Source of the DNA: Streptomyces sp. NBC_00425
GTDB lineage: Bacteria > Actinomycetota > Actinomycetes > Streptomycetales > Streptomycetaceae
NCBI RefSeq assembly: GCF_036030735.1
Contig: NZ_CP107928.1
Coordinates: 8,742,001-8,806,000, forward strand
Direction: 5' to 3'
DNA: 64,000 nucleotides
The notes under the pieces are model-generated. The model had not been told where the DNA came from and did no database searches. It saw only the letters and a list, made by a program, of their open reading frames with translations. Positions 1-9,214 of this stretch are shown in pieces. The first letter of the stretch is position 1. Every line of letters begins with the position of its first letter. Made by a program: the position numbers and the translations under genes.

Positions 1-874
<874 letters not shown>

Positions 875-876
<2 letters not shown>

Positions 877-959
877 CGCCCCCGGGCCGGCGCGGGGGCG
901 TCTCGACGCGCCGGCCCGACAGTCCGAGGCCGCGGCGTGCCGTTCCGCACGCCGCGGCC
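875..959. terminator. Double hairpin terminator region
   Basis: There are two perfect inverted repeats. GACGCCCCCG (875-884) pairs with 893-902 across an 8-nt loop. GGCCGCGGCGTGC (928-940) pairs with 947-959 across a 6-nt loop. They start at the stop codon of the UvrA-like gene and precede the end of the convergent DUF6479 gene, so they probably stop transcription from both sides. There is no T-run, as is usual in high-GC actinobacteria. Confidence 0.7.
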
Positions 960-997
960 CGGGCGAGCCGACCACCCGGCGTCAGCAGGGGGTCACG

Positions 998-1363
998 TCA
1001 GTGCGCGCCGAGTCCGCCGCCGCCGAACGACCCGCTGCTGCCGCGGCTCCAGCGCGGCCGTTTCTGGTCGGTGCTCGCCTTGGTCTGCATGTTGGTCAGC
1101 TCGTAGGGGGTGAGGGGGCGTCCGCCGTCCGGCATCCGGGGCACCTCCTCGGGTTCCCGGTGCTCGCGGATCTCGCGCACCGCCCCGCCGGGCGGGAGCT
1201 GCGGCTGTTCCTCGGGGCGCGGCCGGTCCGACTCGCGCGACTTGATACGCGCGCCCAGCCAGAAGCTCCCGCCCAGAACGATCACGAGGAGCACGGGGAC
1301 CATGAACAGCCCGAGGCTGAGCAGGCCGCTCGTGGCGGCCAGCTGCTGGCTTGCGGTAGTCAT
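998..1363 (-). CDS. DUF6479 family small membrane protein
   Basis: This 121-aa protein has a short N-terminus, one membrane helix (about residues 14-36, LGLFMVPVLLVIVLGG) and then a charged, proline-rich tail. The tail carries the DUF6479-like stretch EEQPQLPPGGAVREIREHREPEEVP and ends in a Gly/Ser/Arg-rich segment. The family is common in Streptomyces and has no known function; the topology suggests a single-pass protein with a cytosolic tail. It is convergent with the UvrA-like gene and divergent from the copper-binding protein gene. Confidence 0.7.
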   Translation of the reverse strand: MTTASQQLAATSGLLSLGLFMVPVLLVIVLGGSFWLGARIKSRESDRPRPEEQPQLPPGGAVREIREHREPEEVPRMPDGGRPLTPYELTNMQTKASTDQKRPRWSRGSSGSFGGGGLGAH

Positions 1364-1473
1364 ATCAGGAAAATACCCACGAAAAGGACTACAAACCGAA
1401 CATTCCGGTTCCGGTTCCGGCCCGCCGACATCCCGGGCGCTCCTGAATTCATGCCGTGCCGTCCGCGGGTCGG

Positions 1474-1507
1474 CGGCGGACGGTTTGGCTCGGCGGACGG
1501 TTTGGCT
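1474..1507. repeat. Two perfect 17-bp tandem copies
   Basis: CGGCGGACGGTTTGGCT occurs twice head to tail (1474-1490 and 1491-1507). It lies 28 nt before the GTG start of the copper-binding protein, so it could be a regulatory duplication or simple slippage. Confidence 0.6.
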
Positions 1508-1534
1508 CGGCGCGCACCGGCTACCCGCTCACAC

Positions 1535-1909
1535 GTGACTTCGACGACATCCCAGCAGGAGCTCTTCCGGTTCCTGGAGGACCGCTTCGCCTGTGCGCAG
1601 GCGTGCACCGAGTGTGCGCAGGCGTGTGCGCTGCGCGCGAGCCTCGTGGACCCGGACGGAACCGACCGGAAGGCGCTGGTGCGCCGCAAGGGCATCATGT
1701 GCGCGGAGGTCTGCGACGCGACCTGCCGCGTGCTGTCCGAGGAGAACCGGATGGACGAGGACGGCATCCGCGCCCAGTTGGAGTGGTGCCGCACCGTCTG
1801 CCTGGAGTGCGCGCACGCCTTCGACGGGTACCCCGGCGCCGAGGAGAGCGCGGCGGCCTGCCGGGCGTGCGCGCAGGCCTGCACGGACTTCATCCGGACG
1901 TTGAACTGA
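1535..1909 (+). CDS. Four-helix bundle copper-binding (Csp-like) protein
   Basis: This 124-aa protein is very rich in cysteine. The Cys come in CxxxC and CxxxCxxxC spacings along predicted helices (FACAQACTECAQAC; CAEVCDATC; CRTVCLECAH; CRACAQACTDF). This is the pattern of the copper-storage Csp/DUF326 four-helix bundle, in which inward-facing Cys bind many Cu(I) ions. No signal peptide is seen from this start, which suggests a cytosolic copper store. The GTG at 1535 is chosen because homology begins there (TSQQELFRFLEDRF); the frame is open further upstream. It stands alone, divergent from DUF6479. Confidence 0.8.
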   Translation: MTSTTSQQELFRFLEDRFACAQACTECAQACALRASLVDPDGTDRKALVRRKGIMCAEVCDATCRVLSEENRMDEDGIRAQLEWCRTVCLECAHAFDGYPGAEESAAACRACAQACTDFIRTLN

Positions 1910-2140
1910 GCCGGCCACGCCGCTGAACCGAGCCGTTCCGGCGAACGGCGACAGCGCCACTTGGCGACCGCGCGAACGGAGACCGCGCCGACCGGAGGGG
2001 CAGCGCCGACCGGGGGGGCATGCCGCGCCGACGAACCGGAGCGCCATCGCTTTACGCCGCCCCTGTGCATTCCCAATTTCTGGAACACGTTCTACGGTGT
2101 GCGCCGTCAGGACACCGGCCTTGGGGAGCCAGGAGGCGCC

Positions 2141-3319
2141 GTGCACCTCGACCACACGCCCGAGCAACTGCGGCTGCGCACGGAACTGCGCGCCTACTTC
2201 GCCGAGTTGGTGCCGGACAACGCCTACGCCCGGCACTCCGATCCGGTCGGCGCGAAGGCCTTCTACCGCGCCACCATCCGCCGCCTCGGCGCCGACGGCT
2301 GGCTCGGCGTCGGCTGGCCCGAGGAATACGGCGGTCGCGGCCTGACCCCGATCGAGCAGTTCGTCTTCTTCGACGAGGCCGCCCAGGCCGGCGTACCGCT
2401 GCCCCTGATGGCGCTGAACACCGTCGGGCCGACGATCATGCGGTACGGCACCGACGAACAGAAGGCGTACTTCCTGCCGAAGATCCTCGCCGGGGAGATC
2501 GACTTCGCCATCGGCTACAGCGAACCCGACGCGGGCACCGACCTGGCGGCCCTCAGGACGCGCGCGGTGCGCGACGGCGACGCCTACGTCGTCAACGGGC
2601 AGAAGATCTGGACGACCAACGGCGACACCGCCGACTGGGTGTGGCTCGCCGTGCGCACCGACCCCGAGGCCCCGCCGCACAAGGGCATCTCCATGCTCCT
2701 CGTGCCGACCACCGATCCCGGCTACTCCTGCACCGTCATCCGCACGCTCGCCTCCCACGACACCACCGCCAGCTACTACGAGAACATCCGCGTCCCCGTT
2801 TCCCGGCGCGTCGGCGCGGAGAACCAGGGCTGGCGGCTGATCACCAACCAGCTCAACCACGAGCGCGTCACCCTCGCCGCGCACGGCACCATGGCCATCC
2901 GCGCCCTGCACGACGTGCAGCGCTGGGCGACCGAGACCAAGCTCGCCGACGGCCGCCGCGTCATCGACCTGGCCTGGGTGCGCCGCCGGCTGGCCCAGAC
3001 CCATGTGAAGCTCGACGCCCTCAAGCTCCTCAACTGGCAGATGGTCGGGGCCCTGCAGAACGGCACCCTCACCCCGCAGGACGCCTCCGCCGTCAAGGTC
3101 TACGGCTCCGAGGCCCGGCGCGACGCCTACTCGTGGCTGCTGGAGGTCGTCGCGGTGCCCGGTGCGCTCCAGGAGGGCTCCGCGGGCGCGGTGCTCCGCG
3201 GCGAACTGGAGCGCGGCTATCGCTCTGCCGTGATCTTCACCTTCGGCGGCGGCAACAACGAGATCCAGCGGGAGATCATCTCGTGGATCGGCCTCGGAAT
3301 GCCCCGCGTGCGACGCTGA
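2141..3319 (+). CDS. Acyl-CoA dehydrogenase family protein
   Basis: This 392-aa flavoenzyme has the full acyl-CoA dehydrogenase layout: an N-terminal helical domain (LRTELRAYFAELVP), a middle beta domain with the FAD/substrate motif IGYSEPDAGTDLAALRTRA, and a C-terminal helical domain ending FTFGGGNNEIQREIISWIGLGMPR. It should oxidise an acyl-CoA to the enoyl-CoA and pass electrons to ETF. The substrate is unknown. The GTG at 2141 is supported by AGGAGG at 2131-2136; the frame is open upstream to about 1961, but that part does not resemble the family. No partner dehydrogenase subunit or thiolase is adjacent. Confidence 0.88.
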   Translation: MHLDHTPEQLRLRTELRAYFAELVPDNAYARHSDPVGAKAFYRATIRRLGADGWLGVGWPEEYGGRGLTPIEQFVFFDEAAQAGVPLPLMALNTVGPTIMRYGTDEQKAYFLPKILAGEIDFAIGYSEPDAGTDLAALRTRAVRDGDAYVVNGQKIWTTNGDTADWVWLAVRTDPEAPPHKGISMLLVPTTDPGYSCTVIRTLASHDTTASYYENIRVPVSRRVGAENQGWRLITNQLNHERVTLAAHGTMAIRALHDVQRWATETKLADGRRVIDLAWVRRRLAQTHVKLDALKLLNWQMVGALQNGTLTPQDASAVKVYGSEARRDAYSWLLEVVAVPGALQEGSAGAVLRGELERGYRSAVIFTFGGGNNEIQREIISWIGLGMPRVRR

Positions 3320-3968
3320 GGGTTGTTGTGACGAGGCCTTTTAGTTGGCACAAAGGGGGACAGTTGGCGCTGAGCTCAACGTTCGGCGGCGGTGGTGCAG
3401 ATCCGTCAGTGATGCTGCTGACTGGGCTTCGAACTGCTGTTATGTCGGGGCGAGGCTGCAGTGTTCGAGGCACGGATGGCCGTTACCTCCGGGGCTCCGA
3501 CGCGAGATCGCCGCTACTCCTGCCACATTGATGTCTCAGGTGTCCAACGTCCGACGCCGCTCCCCTGAACCCGAACCCTCACCTCCCGTACAAGTGCGCA
3601 GCACGAAGCTCACCTCCGCCGTGACCGCCCGTTCCGCCGCTGTCGACGTCTGAACCCGTACGCGACACATGTGATGCAACCTGCGACCAAGGCACGGAGC
3701 TTCCGCTCGACATAGCCGTCCGGATCCGGTGCCTGCGCCTTGCTGGCGTCAGCCGTGACTACGGCCGTCGAAACATCGGCCGCCCACCCCCCGGTTTCCT
3801 CATGATCGACAGCCTGCAGAGGAACCTGGGCCACGGCGCTACCCGGGACGCGGTGATCGCAGACGCGACGGCCATCGACGACGTCTACCGCCCCCTGACC
3901 AGTAACCGAGCCCCTTCAGCTGCCACTCGACGATCCCAAGGTCTGCTTTCGATACACGCCCCTAGTAC
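3320..3968. other. Intergenic stretch without a recognisable gene
   Basis: About 650 bases lie between the acyl-CoA dehydrogenase and the end of the convergent oxidoreductase. The first 250 bases look less GC-rich than their surroundings. Open frames here lack ribosome sites and resemble no family I know. It could be old mobile-element debris, but nothing in it proves that. Confidence 0.5.
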
Positions 3969-3994
3969 GGCCGGAGGTTGTTCGACGTCCGGCC
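3969..3994 (-). terminator. Hairpin downstream of the oxidoreductase gene
   Basis: GGCCGGA (3969-3975) pairs with TCCGGCC (3988-3994) across 12 nt. It lies about 40 nt past the stop of the minus-strand gene at 4031, a suitable position for a terminator. The stem is only 7 bp. Confidence 0.4.
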
Positions 3995-4030
3995 ACAGCC
4001 GTGCGGTGGCGCTGAAGCACTGGATTCTGC

Positions 4031-4963
4031 TCAGAACGTCAGGACCAGTCGGCCCCGAACGCCGCCTGCGGCGAGGAGTCGGTGCGCTTCGGCGGCCTGT
4101 TCGGCCGGGAGCGACTTGGCGACCCGGAGAGTGATGAGGCCGTCCTCCACCTGCTGCCTGAGTCTGTCGAGTTTGGCGTGCTCCCGGATGTACGAGAACA
4201 CGACGATCGGCTCGAAGACGATGTCCCGTTCGCCGGGGGCGTCATAGCCGCGCAGTGTCACCACCCGGCCGCCGTCGCGGACCGCTCGTGCGGTGAGAGC
4301 GCCGAGCGACGCGCCGTCCAGGAGGCCGTCGACGCCCTCCGGGACCTCTGCGCGTACCCGGTCCGGGTACTCCGCGCCGCGACGGAGTACGACGTCGGCG
4401 CCGAGTTCCTTGATCAGGGCCTCGTCCTGCTCCGAGGCGTCGGCGACCACACGGAGCCCGTCCGCCTTGGCCAGCTGGACGGCGTATCCGCCCACCGCGC
4501 CGGCCGCTCCCGTGATCGCGACGGTCTGGCCGGGTTCCAGGCCGAGGGTGTCCAGGGCCAGGCGCGCGGTCAGTCCGTTCATCGGGAGGGAGGAGGCCTG
4601 CACGTCGCTCACGCCGTGGGGAGCGCGGACGACCGACTCCGCCGGGACCACGACCTGTTCGGCGTACGCACCACGTGAGCCGTCGGCGAGCACGATCGCC
4701 ATCACGCGGTCGCCGACGCTCAGATCCGTGTCCGTGCCCGTGCCTATCTGGTCCACGACGCCTGCGGCCTCCATGCCGCGGACGAACGGCGGCCGGGCGT
4801 CCGGCGAGCGGGCGGGGCCGCTGCGCTGGAGGGCGTCGACAGCGTTGACGGTCGCAGCGTGCACCCGGATGCGCACCTCGCCCGGACCTGCCTCTGGCGC
4901 GGGCAGCTCAAGAATCTGAAGCACCTCTGGTCCACCGAATTCCGTATAACCCACTGCCTTCAT
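4031..4963 (-). CDS. NADP-dependent quinone oxidoreductase-like (zinc-free MDR family)
   Basis: This 310-aa medium-chain reductase has an N-terminal GroES-like domain (MKAVGYTEFGGPEVLQI; ATVNAVDALQR) and a Rossmann domain with AITGAAGAVGGYAVQLAK near residue 150. There is no catalytic or structural zinc Cys set, as in QOR/zeta-crystallin enzymes that reduce quinones or activated double bonds with NADPH. The ATG at 4963 begins the family homology and has GAGG about 8 nt upstream; the frame is open further 5' without homology. It lies head to tail with the upstream regulator gene, 354 bases away. Substrate unknown. Confidence 0.85.
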   Translation of the reverse strand: MKAVGYTEFGGPEVLQILELPAPEAGPGEVRIRVHAATVNAVDALQRSGPARSPDARPPFVRGMEAAGVVDQIGTGTDTDLSVGDRVMAIVLADGSRGAYAEQVVVPAESVVRAPHGVSDVQASSLPMNGLTARLALDTLGLEPGQTVAITGAAGAVGGYAVQLAKADGLRVVADASEQDEALIKELGADVVLRRGAEYPDRVRAEVPEGVDGLLDGASLGALTARAVRDGGRVVTLRGYDAPGERDIVFEPIVVFSYIREHAKLDRLRQQVEDGLITLRVAKSLPAEQAAEAHRLLAAGGVRGRLVLTF

Positions 4964-5317
4964 TCGAAGCACCTCATTGCCTGGCATGCGGTCGTTGAGG
5001 TGTCCGACCCTTCCGTCTCGCGTGCGCCCGGAAAAGGGGAGGGTTCTAGGCTGGGATACGGCCGTAGGGGGGACGAGTCTCTCCCCCCATGCCACCGGTG
5101 CCGACGAGAGAATGCGATGCTCCTCGCGGTGGTGCTCCGGTACGCCGATGAGAGCAGGCACGCGGAGCAGTCTGAGGCAGGACCTCCAGAGGCGGAACGA
5201 GCGGGCCCGGCGTCCGCGCGCCGCCCAGACGGTGGGATCGAAGCAGCTGACGACAGTAACTGACGACCGAGCCGACAACGGTCACGGCCCGCTGGCCGCC
5301 CGTAAGGGCGAGAGGGC
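4964..5317. other. Intergenic region, likely promoter of the oxidoreductase
   Basis: 354 bases lie between two minus-strand genes. They hold a small hairpin (CGCCC-GTAA-GGGCG, 5297-5310) just past the regulator stop, which may end its transcript. No coding sequence was recognised; the oxidoreductase promoter must lie here, but I could not place it with confidence. Confidence 0.4.
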
Positions 5318-6187
5318 TCAGGTGGCGGTGTCGGACGTTGTCCGTTTCTGGTCCGCGGCCCAGGAGGCCAGGAGGCGCAGCCCGTCGTGGGACGGGGTGG
5401 CGGGTTCGGCGTTCCACACGATGATGTGCTGGTCGGGGTCCGTGCCGCAGGTGAGTGTGTTCCAGTCGAGGGTCAGCTCTCCCACCACCGGGTGATGAAG
5501 CTTCTTGACGCCCTTGCCCCGCATCGCGACGTCGTGTTCGGTCCACCACTGCCGGAACTGTGTGTCGCGGGCGGAGAGTTCCTCGACCAGAGCGGCGAGG
5601 CGCTGGTCGTCGGGATAGCGGGCGCTTTCCATGCGCAGTTGGGCGATGGCCAGCCGGGTGACCTCGTCCCAGTCGGCGTACAGCGTGCGCATCCAGGGTT
5701 CGGTGAACAGCAGCCGGACGAACACGCGCTCCTGTTCCGGGTAGCGCCCGAAATCGGTCCACAGGGCGGCGGCGAGCTGGTTCCAGCCCAGGATGTCGGT
5801 GCGTCGGCCGATGACGAAGGCCGGGGAGGCGGTGAGATCGTCCAGCATGCGCTGTAGCTGTGTGTCCACCTGCTGGCGCTCGCGTGACGCGGAGGGGCGC
5901 ACCCTCTCTTTCGCCGCGAGGTCGAAGAGGTAGGCGCGCTGGTCGTCGTTGAGGCGGAGTGTCTTGGCGAGTTCGTCGAGCAGGGGAGCCGATGCCTGGA
6001 GACGGCCCTGCTCGATGCGCGTGTAGTACTCGGTGCTGATCGCGGCGAGAAGGGCCACTTCCTCACGGCGCAGACCGCTCACGCGCCGCCGTTCCCCGGC
6101 GCGGAGTCCAACCTCGGAAGGACTGAGTTCGGCTCGGCGGGCTTTGAGGAACTCACCCAGCTCGTTCAGATGAGGGTCGCGGTTCAT
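5318..6187 (-). CDS. XRE-type regulator with MmyB-like ligand-binding domain
   Basis: This 289-aa protein has an N-terminal HTH (about residues 10-70: LGEFLKARRAELSPSEVG, VSGLRREEVALLAAISTEYYTRIEQG). It is followed by the MmyB-like PAS-fold domain (FVIGRRTDILGWNQLAAALW; LTLDWNTLTCGTDPDQHIIVWNAEP). This architecture is abundant in Streptomyces; the C-terminal domain is thought to bind a small hydrophobic ligand, and members often control an adjacent oxidoreductase. The gene lies directly upstream of the QOR-like gene on the same strand, which is a plausible target. A perfect palindrome, CTCATATATGAG (6254-6265), lies 67 bases before the ATG. Confidence 0.88.
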   Translation of the reverse strand: MNRDPHLNELGEFLKARRAELSPSEVGLRAGERRRVSGLRREEVALLAAISTEYYTRIEQGRLQASAPLLDELAKTLRLNDDQRAYLFDLAAKERVRPSASRERQQVDTQLQRMLDDLTASPAFVIGRRTDILGWNQLAAALWTDFGRYPEQERVFVRLLFTEPWMRTLYADWDEVTRLAIAQLRMESARYPDDQRLAALVEELSARDTQFRQWWTEHDVAMRGKGVKKLHHPVVGELTLDWNTLTCGTDPDQHIIVWNAEPATPSHDGLRLLASWAADQKRTTSDTAT

Positions 6188-6253
6188 GATTTGCAGCCTC
6201 GCACAGGAACCCGGAGCTGTGAGGGTGGGTGATCCTGTCCATGTTGGGCTTTA

Positions 6254-6265
6254 CTCATATATGAG
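6254..6265. promoter_or_regulatory. 12-bp palindrome upstream of the XRE regulator
   Basis: CTCATATATGAG is a perfect palindrome in an AT-rich pocket of a GC-rich sequence, 67 bases upstream of the regulator start. It may be an operator for self-regulation. There is one copy only and no functional evidence. Confidence 0.4.
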
Positions 6266-6307
6266 AATGATGTTAGCTCCGACCTGCGCTACGACAAGTG
6301 GAAGAAG

Positions 6308-6343
6308 GCTCGGCGGCCCAGGGTGCGTACCAGGCCGCCGAGC
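6308..6343 (-). terminator. Terminator hairpin of the DJ-1 operon
   Basis: GCTCGGCGGCC (6308-6318) pairs perfectly with 6333-6343 across 14 nt. It lies 24 nt past the stop of the minus-strand DJ-1 gene, so it probably ends the 7.5-6.4 kb transcript. Confidence 0.6.
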
Positions 6344-6366
6344 GAACACATGGCTCAGGTGTCAGC

Positions 6367-7062
6367 TCACAGTGCCTTGAGCAGTTCCTGGGCGAGGGGT
6401 ACCGCAGAGCCCGGGTTCTGGCCGGTGTACAGGGTGCGGTCCGTCTCGACGTGCGGGGCGAACGGCTCGGTCTCTCGGTAGTCCGCGCCGAGTTCGTCGA
6501 CGAGGCGGTCCTGCAGCAGCCACTTCGCGCGGTCCGCGAGACCGTTCAGCTTCTCCTCGGCGTTGGAGAGGCCTGTCAGACGGTAGCCGGCGAACGGGGA
6601 CGTTCCGTCCGGGCCGATGGTGGCCAGCAGCGCTGCGGGCCCGTGGCAGACCAGCGACACAGGCTTGCCCGAGGCGAGCCACTCGGTGAGCAGCTTGCCG
6701 GAGGCGGCGTCGTCGGGCAGGTCCTCCATCGGGCCCCAGCCGCCGGGATAGAACACGGCCACGTAGTCGTCGATGTCGACGTCCTCGATGCGGATCGGGT
6801 GCGCCAGCTCGGTCGCCTCACGCAGGGCGGTCCGCATGCGCTCGGCGCCTTCCTCGCCGCCGTTGAAGTCCGCGGTGAGGCTGAGCGCGTCCGCCGTGGG
6901 CGGCACACCGCCGGGCGTCGCCGCCGCGATCTCGAATCCGGCCTCCTTGAAGACCTGGTAGGGGCCGATCGCTTCCTCGGCCCAGAAACCGGCCGGCTGC
7001 CGGGTTCCGTCGGCCAGCGTCCAGTGGTCGGACGCGGTGATCACGAAGAGGATCTTCGCCAT
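6367..7062 (-). CDS. DJ-1/PfpI (Hsp31-like) type 1 glutamine amidotransferase-fold protein
   Basis: This 231-aa protein carries the nucleophile elbow VCHGPAALL (Cys near residue 131), the early motif AKILFVITASDHWTLADGT and the region VFYPGGWGPMEDL. These match the Hsp31/class I DJ-1 branch, whose members act as glyoxalase III/deglycase or chaperone. It should be cytosolic and protect against reactive carbonyls, which fits its oxidoreductase neighbours. AAGGAG lies 8 nt before the ATG. It is 26 nt downstream of the SnoaL-like gene, so the two are probably co-transcribed. Confidence 0.88.
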   Translation of the reverse strand: MAKILFVITASDHWTLADGTRQPAGFWAEEAIGPYQVFKEAGFEIAAATPGGVPPTADALSLTADFNGGEEGAERMRTALREATELAHPIRIEDVDIDDYVAVFYPGGWGPMEDLPDDAASGKLLTEWLASGKPVSLVCHGPAALLATIGPDGTSPFAGYRLTGLSNAEEKLNGLADRAKWLLQDRLVDELGADYRETEPFAPHVETDRTLYTGQNPGSAVPLAQELLKAL

Positions 7063-7088
7063 GGGTGGATCTCCTTGAGGGGGTCGTC

Positions 7089-7481
7089 TCAGCCTTTGAT
7101 GGCTTCCTGCAGGACGTGGCTGTCGGCGGCCTGCCGCATACTGACGGCCTGGCCGTCACGGACGGTCCACAGGTGGATGAACCGGACGTCGGCAGTGCTG
7201 CCGGACTTCGTCTCGGCGTGGTAGTGCCCGGCCACGAAGACGTGGCCTTCGTCGTCCGCGTAGAAGTTCTCGGGCACCGCGCCGAGGGACACGATGTTCG
7301 GCATCGGCGTGCCGAAGAAGTCCTTTGCCACGCTGTCCCAGCCGTGGTAGACGCCGCTGTTCGGGAAGCCGGGGGTGATGTCCCAGACGAGGTCCGGAGC
7401 CATGACCTCCTTGGTGACCTCGGGCGCCATCCGGGATTCGTAGACCCGCCGGATGAGAGCGAGATTCGGGGATTCGGACAT
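7089..7481 (-). CDS. SnoaL-like / NTF2-fold protein
   Basis: This 130-aa protein has the cone-shaped NTF2 fold pattern: LIRRVYESRMAPEVTKEVMAPDLVWDITPG and HYHAETKSGSTADVRFIHLWTVRDGQ. Members bind small molecules or act as isomerases or cyclases; no specific reaction can be assigned. GGAG lies about 7 nt before the ATG at 7481. It lies between the flavodoxin remnant and the DJ-1 gene, all on the minus strand and closely spaced, which looks like a former three-gene operon. Confidence 0.75.
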   Translation of the reverse strand: MSESPNLALIRRVYESRMAPEVTKEVMAPDLVWDITPGFPNSGVYHGWDSVAKDFFGTPMPNIVSLGAVPENFYADDEGHVFVAGHYHAETKSGSTADVRFIHLWTVRDGQAVSMRQAADSHVLQEAIKG

Positions 7482-7536
7482 GGGTTTGCTCCTTGTGCGG
7501 GGGAAATGGAGACGGATGGAGGGAAGGGCCTGGTGA

Positions 7537-7857
7537 TCAGGCCGTGAGGGTCGCCCGTCCGGCATGGAAGATCGCGGCCTGATGTGCGACGCGGGCGCCC
7601 GGATGTTCCGCGGCGGTGAGGTCCGCCGTGTGGAAAGGCGCGGAGGCGGTATCCGTGTCCGTGGCGGCACCGAAGGTGATCGCGTCAGCGTCGTCCCACT
7701 GCGCCCACCGCTCATCCGTGATGGTGTCCACGGAGATCACGACCACGTCCGCGCCGGCTCCCGCCGTGCCACACGCCACGATCTCGGCGACGGCGGCCGT
7801 GTCGCCGTAGCCCGAATGAGAGCCGACGGCGATCGTGGTGCGGCCGGAAGGGGGCAT
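7537..7857 (-). pseudogene. Truncated WrbA-like flavodoxin / NAD(P)H quinone reductase
   Basis: The 106 codons start as a WrbA-type flavodoxin: an FMN phosphate loop (AVGSHSGYGDTAAVAEIVACG), then the core strand ADVVVISVDTITDERWAQWDDADAITFGAATDTDTASAPFHTAD. Intact relatives run about 200 residues and have FGxPTY at the second FMN loop. Here that loop is altered (FGAATDTDT) and the protein ends about 30 residues later in unrelated sequence. The second half of the fold is absent, so a stable FMN protein is unlikely. It is the first gene of the minus-strand group with the SnoaL-like and DJ-1 genes. Confidence 0.7.
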
Positions 7858-8492
7858 GATGATCGGGCTCCTCGAAAGTCTTCGTCCGGTGTACGGCCGA
7901 GCATTGCATCGCAAGAGCACGCTGTGAGGGGGAAGAAATTTTCCCCTGCCTACCGCTCTCCCGGTATGCGCATCCGGTCCGACGGCCGGATCTTGCAGAG
8001 TGGGGCGTCCCGCACTCGCGCGATACGGCAGTTGCAGTTCGGGTTCGCCGCTCGTCGGAGACTCGGTTTCTGTGCATACTCGGATGAGGTGTCTTAGGAC
8101 ATCAGGGAACGGCGAAGAGCGCCACCCTCTTGGTAATCGCCAGATGCATGTATTCGGTACGTCCTGGATGGCGATATGAGTCGCACCTTCGGTAACGGCC
8201 AACTCTTTCGCCCTTTTAAAGCTGGTCGCCGTGGATGGCCGCCACCCCGGTCGGGTCTGGATCGCGGTAAGCCACTATTTCGACCGGTTCCACCAGAGTT
8301 TCGTGGGCGGCCGTGTTATGGCGCATCCGTTTCCTAGATGTCCAGCCTCGTCATAAGGGGTGCCATTGCCGGACGTGACGTTCGGGCCTCGGGCCGGTAC
8401 TGCCCGTGAGACTGGGTGCGCTGCAGATCCGGATCGGCAGGGCTTGGATCTGCTCCGCTCCCAGGTCCGAGAATAAGGCCTCTTCATGGATA
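7858..8492. other. Intergenic region between decayed genes
   Basis: About 635 bases have no recognisable coding region on either strand. They separate the flavodoxin remnant (leftward) from the SDR remnant (rightward), so they contain two outward promoters. Only the rightward one (8501-8530) could be placed. Confidence 0.4.
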
Positions 8493-8530
8493 TCAAATGC
8501 TTGATTAGATACAGTCACCTGAAGTACTTT
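8493..8530 (+). promoter_or_regulatory. MarR-type operator overlapping a promoter, leaderless arrangement
   Basis: TCAAATGCTTGA (8493-8504) is an inverted repeat. It overlaps a -35 box TTGATT (8501-8506), followed after 18 bp by TACTTT (8525-8530). The -10 ends six bases before the ATG at 8537, so the transcript would begin at or next to the start codon. The same 12-mer occurs at 22206, 22819 and 23902 beside MarR, SDR and aldehyde dehydrogenase genes. Confidence 0.65.
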
Positions 8531-8536
8531 GAAGCT

Positions 8537-9201
8537 ATGACTCGGACCCTTGCTCTGACAACGGGCCCTTCCTCCGGCATTGGCGCCGCGTGCGCCTGCC
8601 TCCTGGCGGACGCCTCGGATGTCGTCCTGATGGCCCGCCGTGTCTACCGGTTGCAGGACCTGGCTGACGAACTCCGTAAGGCCTGTGCCGCAGTGGAAGC
8701 TCTTCCTGCGGACCTTTCCACTCGTGAGGACATCGTCACGGTGAGGGACCGTTCGAGCGCTGGGGCTGTCCGTCTCCTGATCGACAACGTCGGTGTCGGC
8801 GGCTCCGTTCCGCTCCGCTCATCGACGTCGATTCGACCGAGGCCGATGGCCCGTTCACTCTCAACGCTGAGGCGCAGAGACAACTCGCCGGCGTCGCACT
8901 CCCCGGCATGCTCGCCGCCGAAGACGGCGCCATCGCCTCGTTGCCCGCTGCCGGCGCCGGACGGGCCCCGCAGCACCCTGTACATCGCGGCCAGGCCGCC
9001 ACGGTTGCCTTCACTGGGATACGCACCCAGGTGCTCCGCTCCGGCCCGGTGGCCACCGAGTTTCACCAGAGCATGGGACAAGCCGTCCCGGTCAATGCCG
9101 CCACCGGCGTGGAGTTGTCCGGCGACGCTCGCCCCGCTGGCCCGAACCGGTGTCCAACACCGATGACCCAACGCACACGACGCACAGCGCGGCACGGATA
9201 G
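8537..9201 (+). pseudogene. Decayed short-chain dehydrogenase (SDR), frameshifted
   Basis: The start MTRTLALTTGPSSGIGAACACLLAD parallels the intact SDR at 22863 (MTRPIALITGASSGIGAAYARLLAD). Homology runs to LLIDNVGVGGSVPL. It then continues in another frame from about 8813 (PLIDVDSTEADGPFTLNAEA...LPGMLAAEDGAIASL). After that the catalytic YxxxK segment is corrupted (HPVHRGQAATVAF where the intact copy has LYVAAKAAVLGF). One frameshift, loss of the active-site Tyr and loss of the C-terminus make it non-functional. Promoter and operator are still present. Confidence 0.8.
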
Positions 9202-9214
9202 GAAGTGACCACCA

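Noticed and set aside
1529..3004. Minus-strand frame opposite the copper protein and acyl-CoA dehydrogenase
   Set aside because: The plus-strand proteins have unmistakable family motifs; the opposite frame is a GC-bias artefact.
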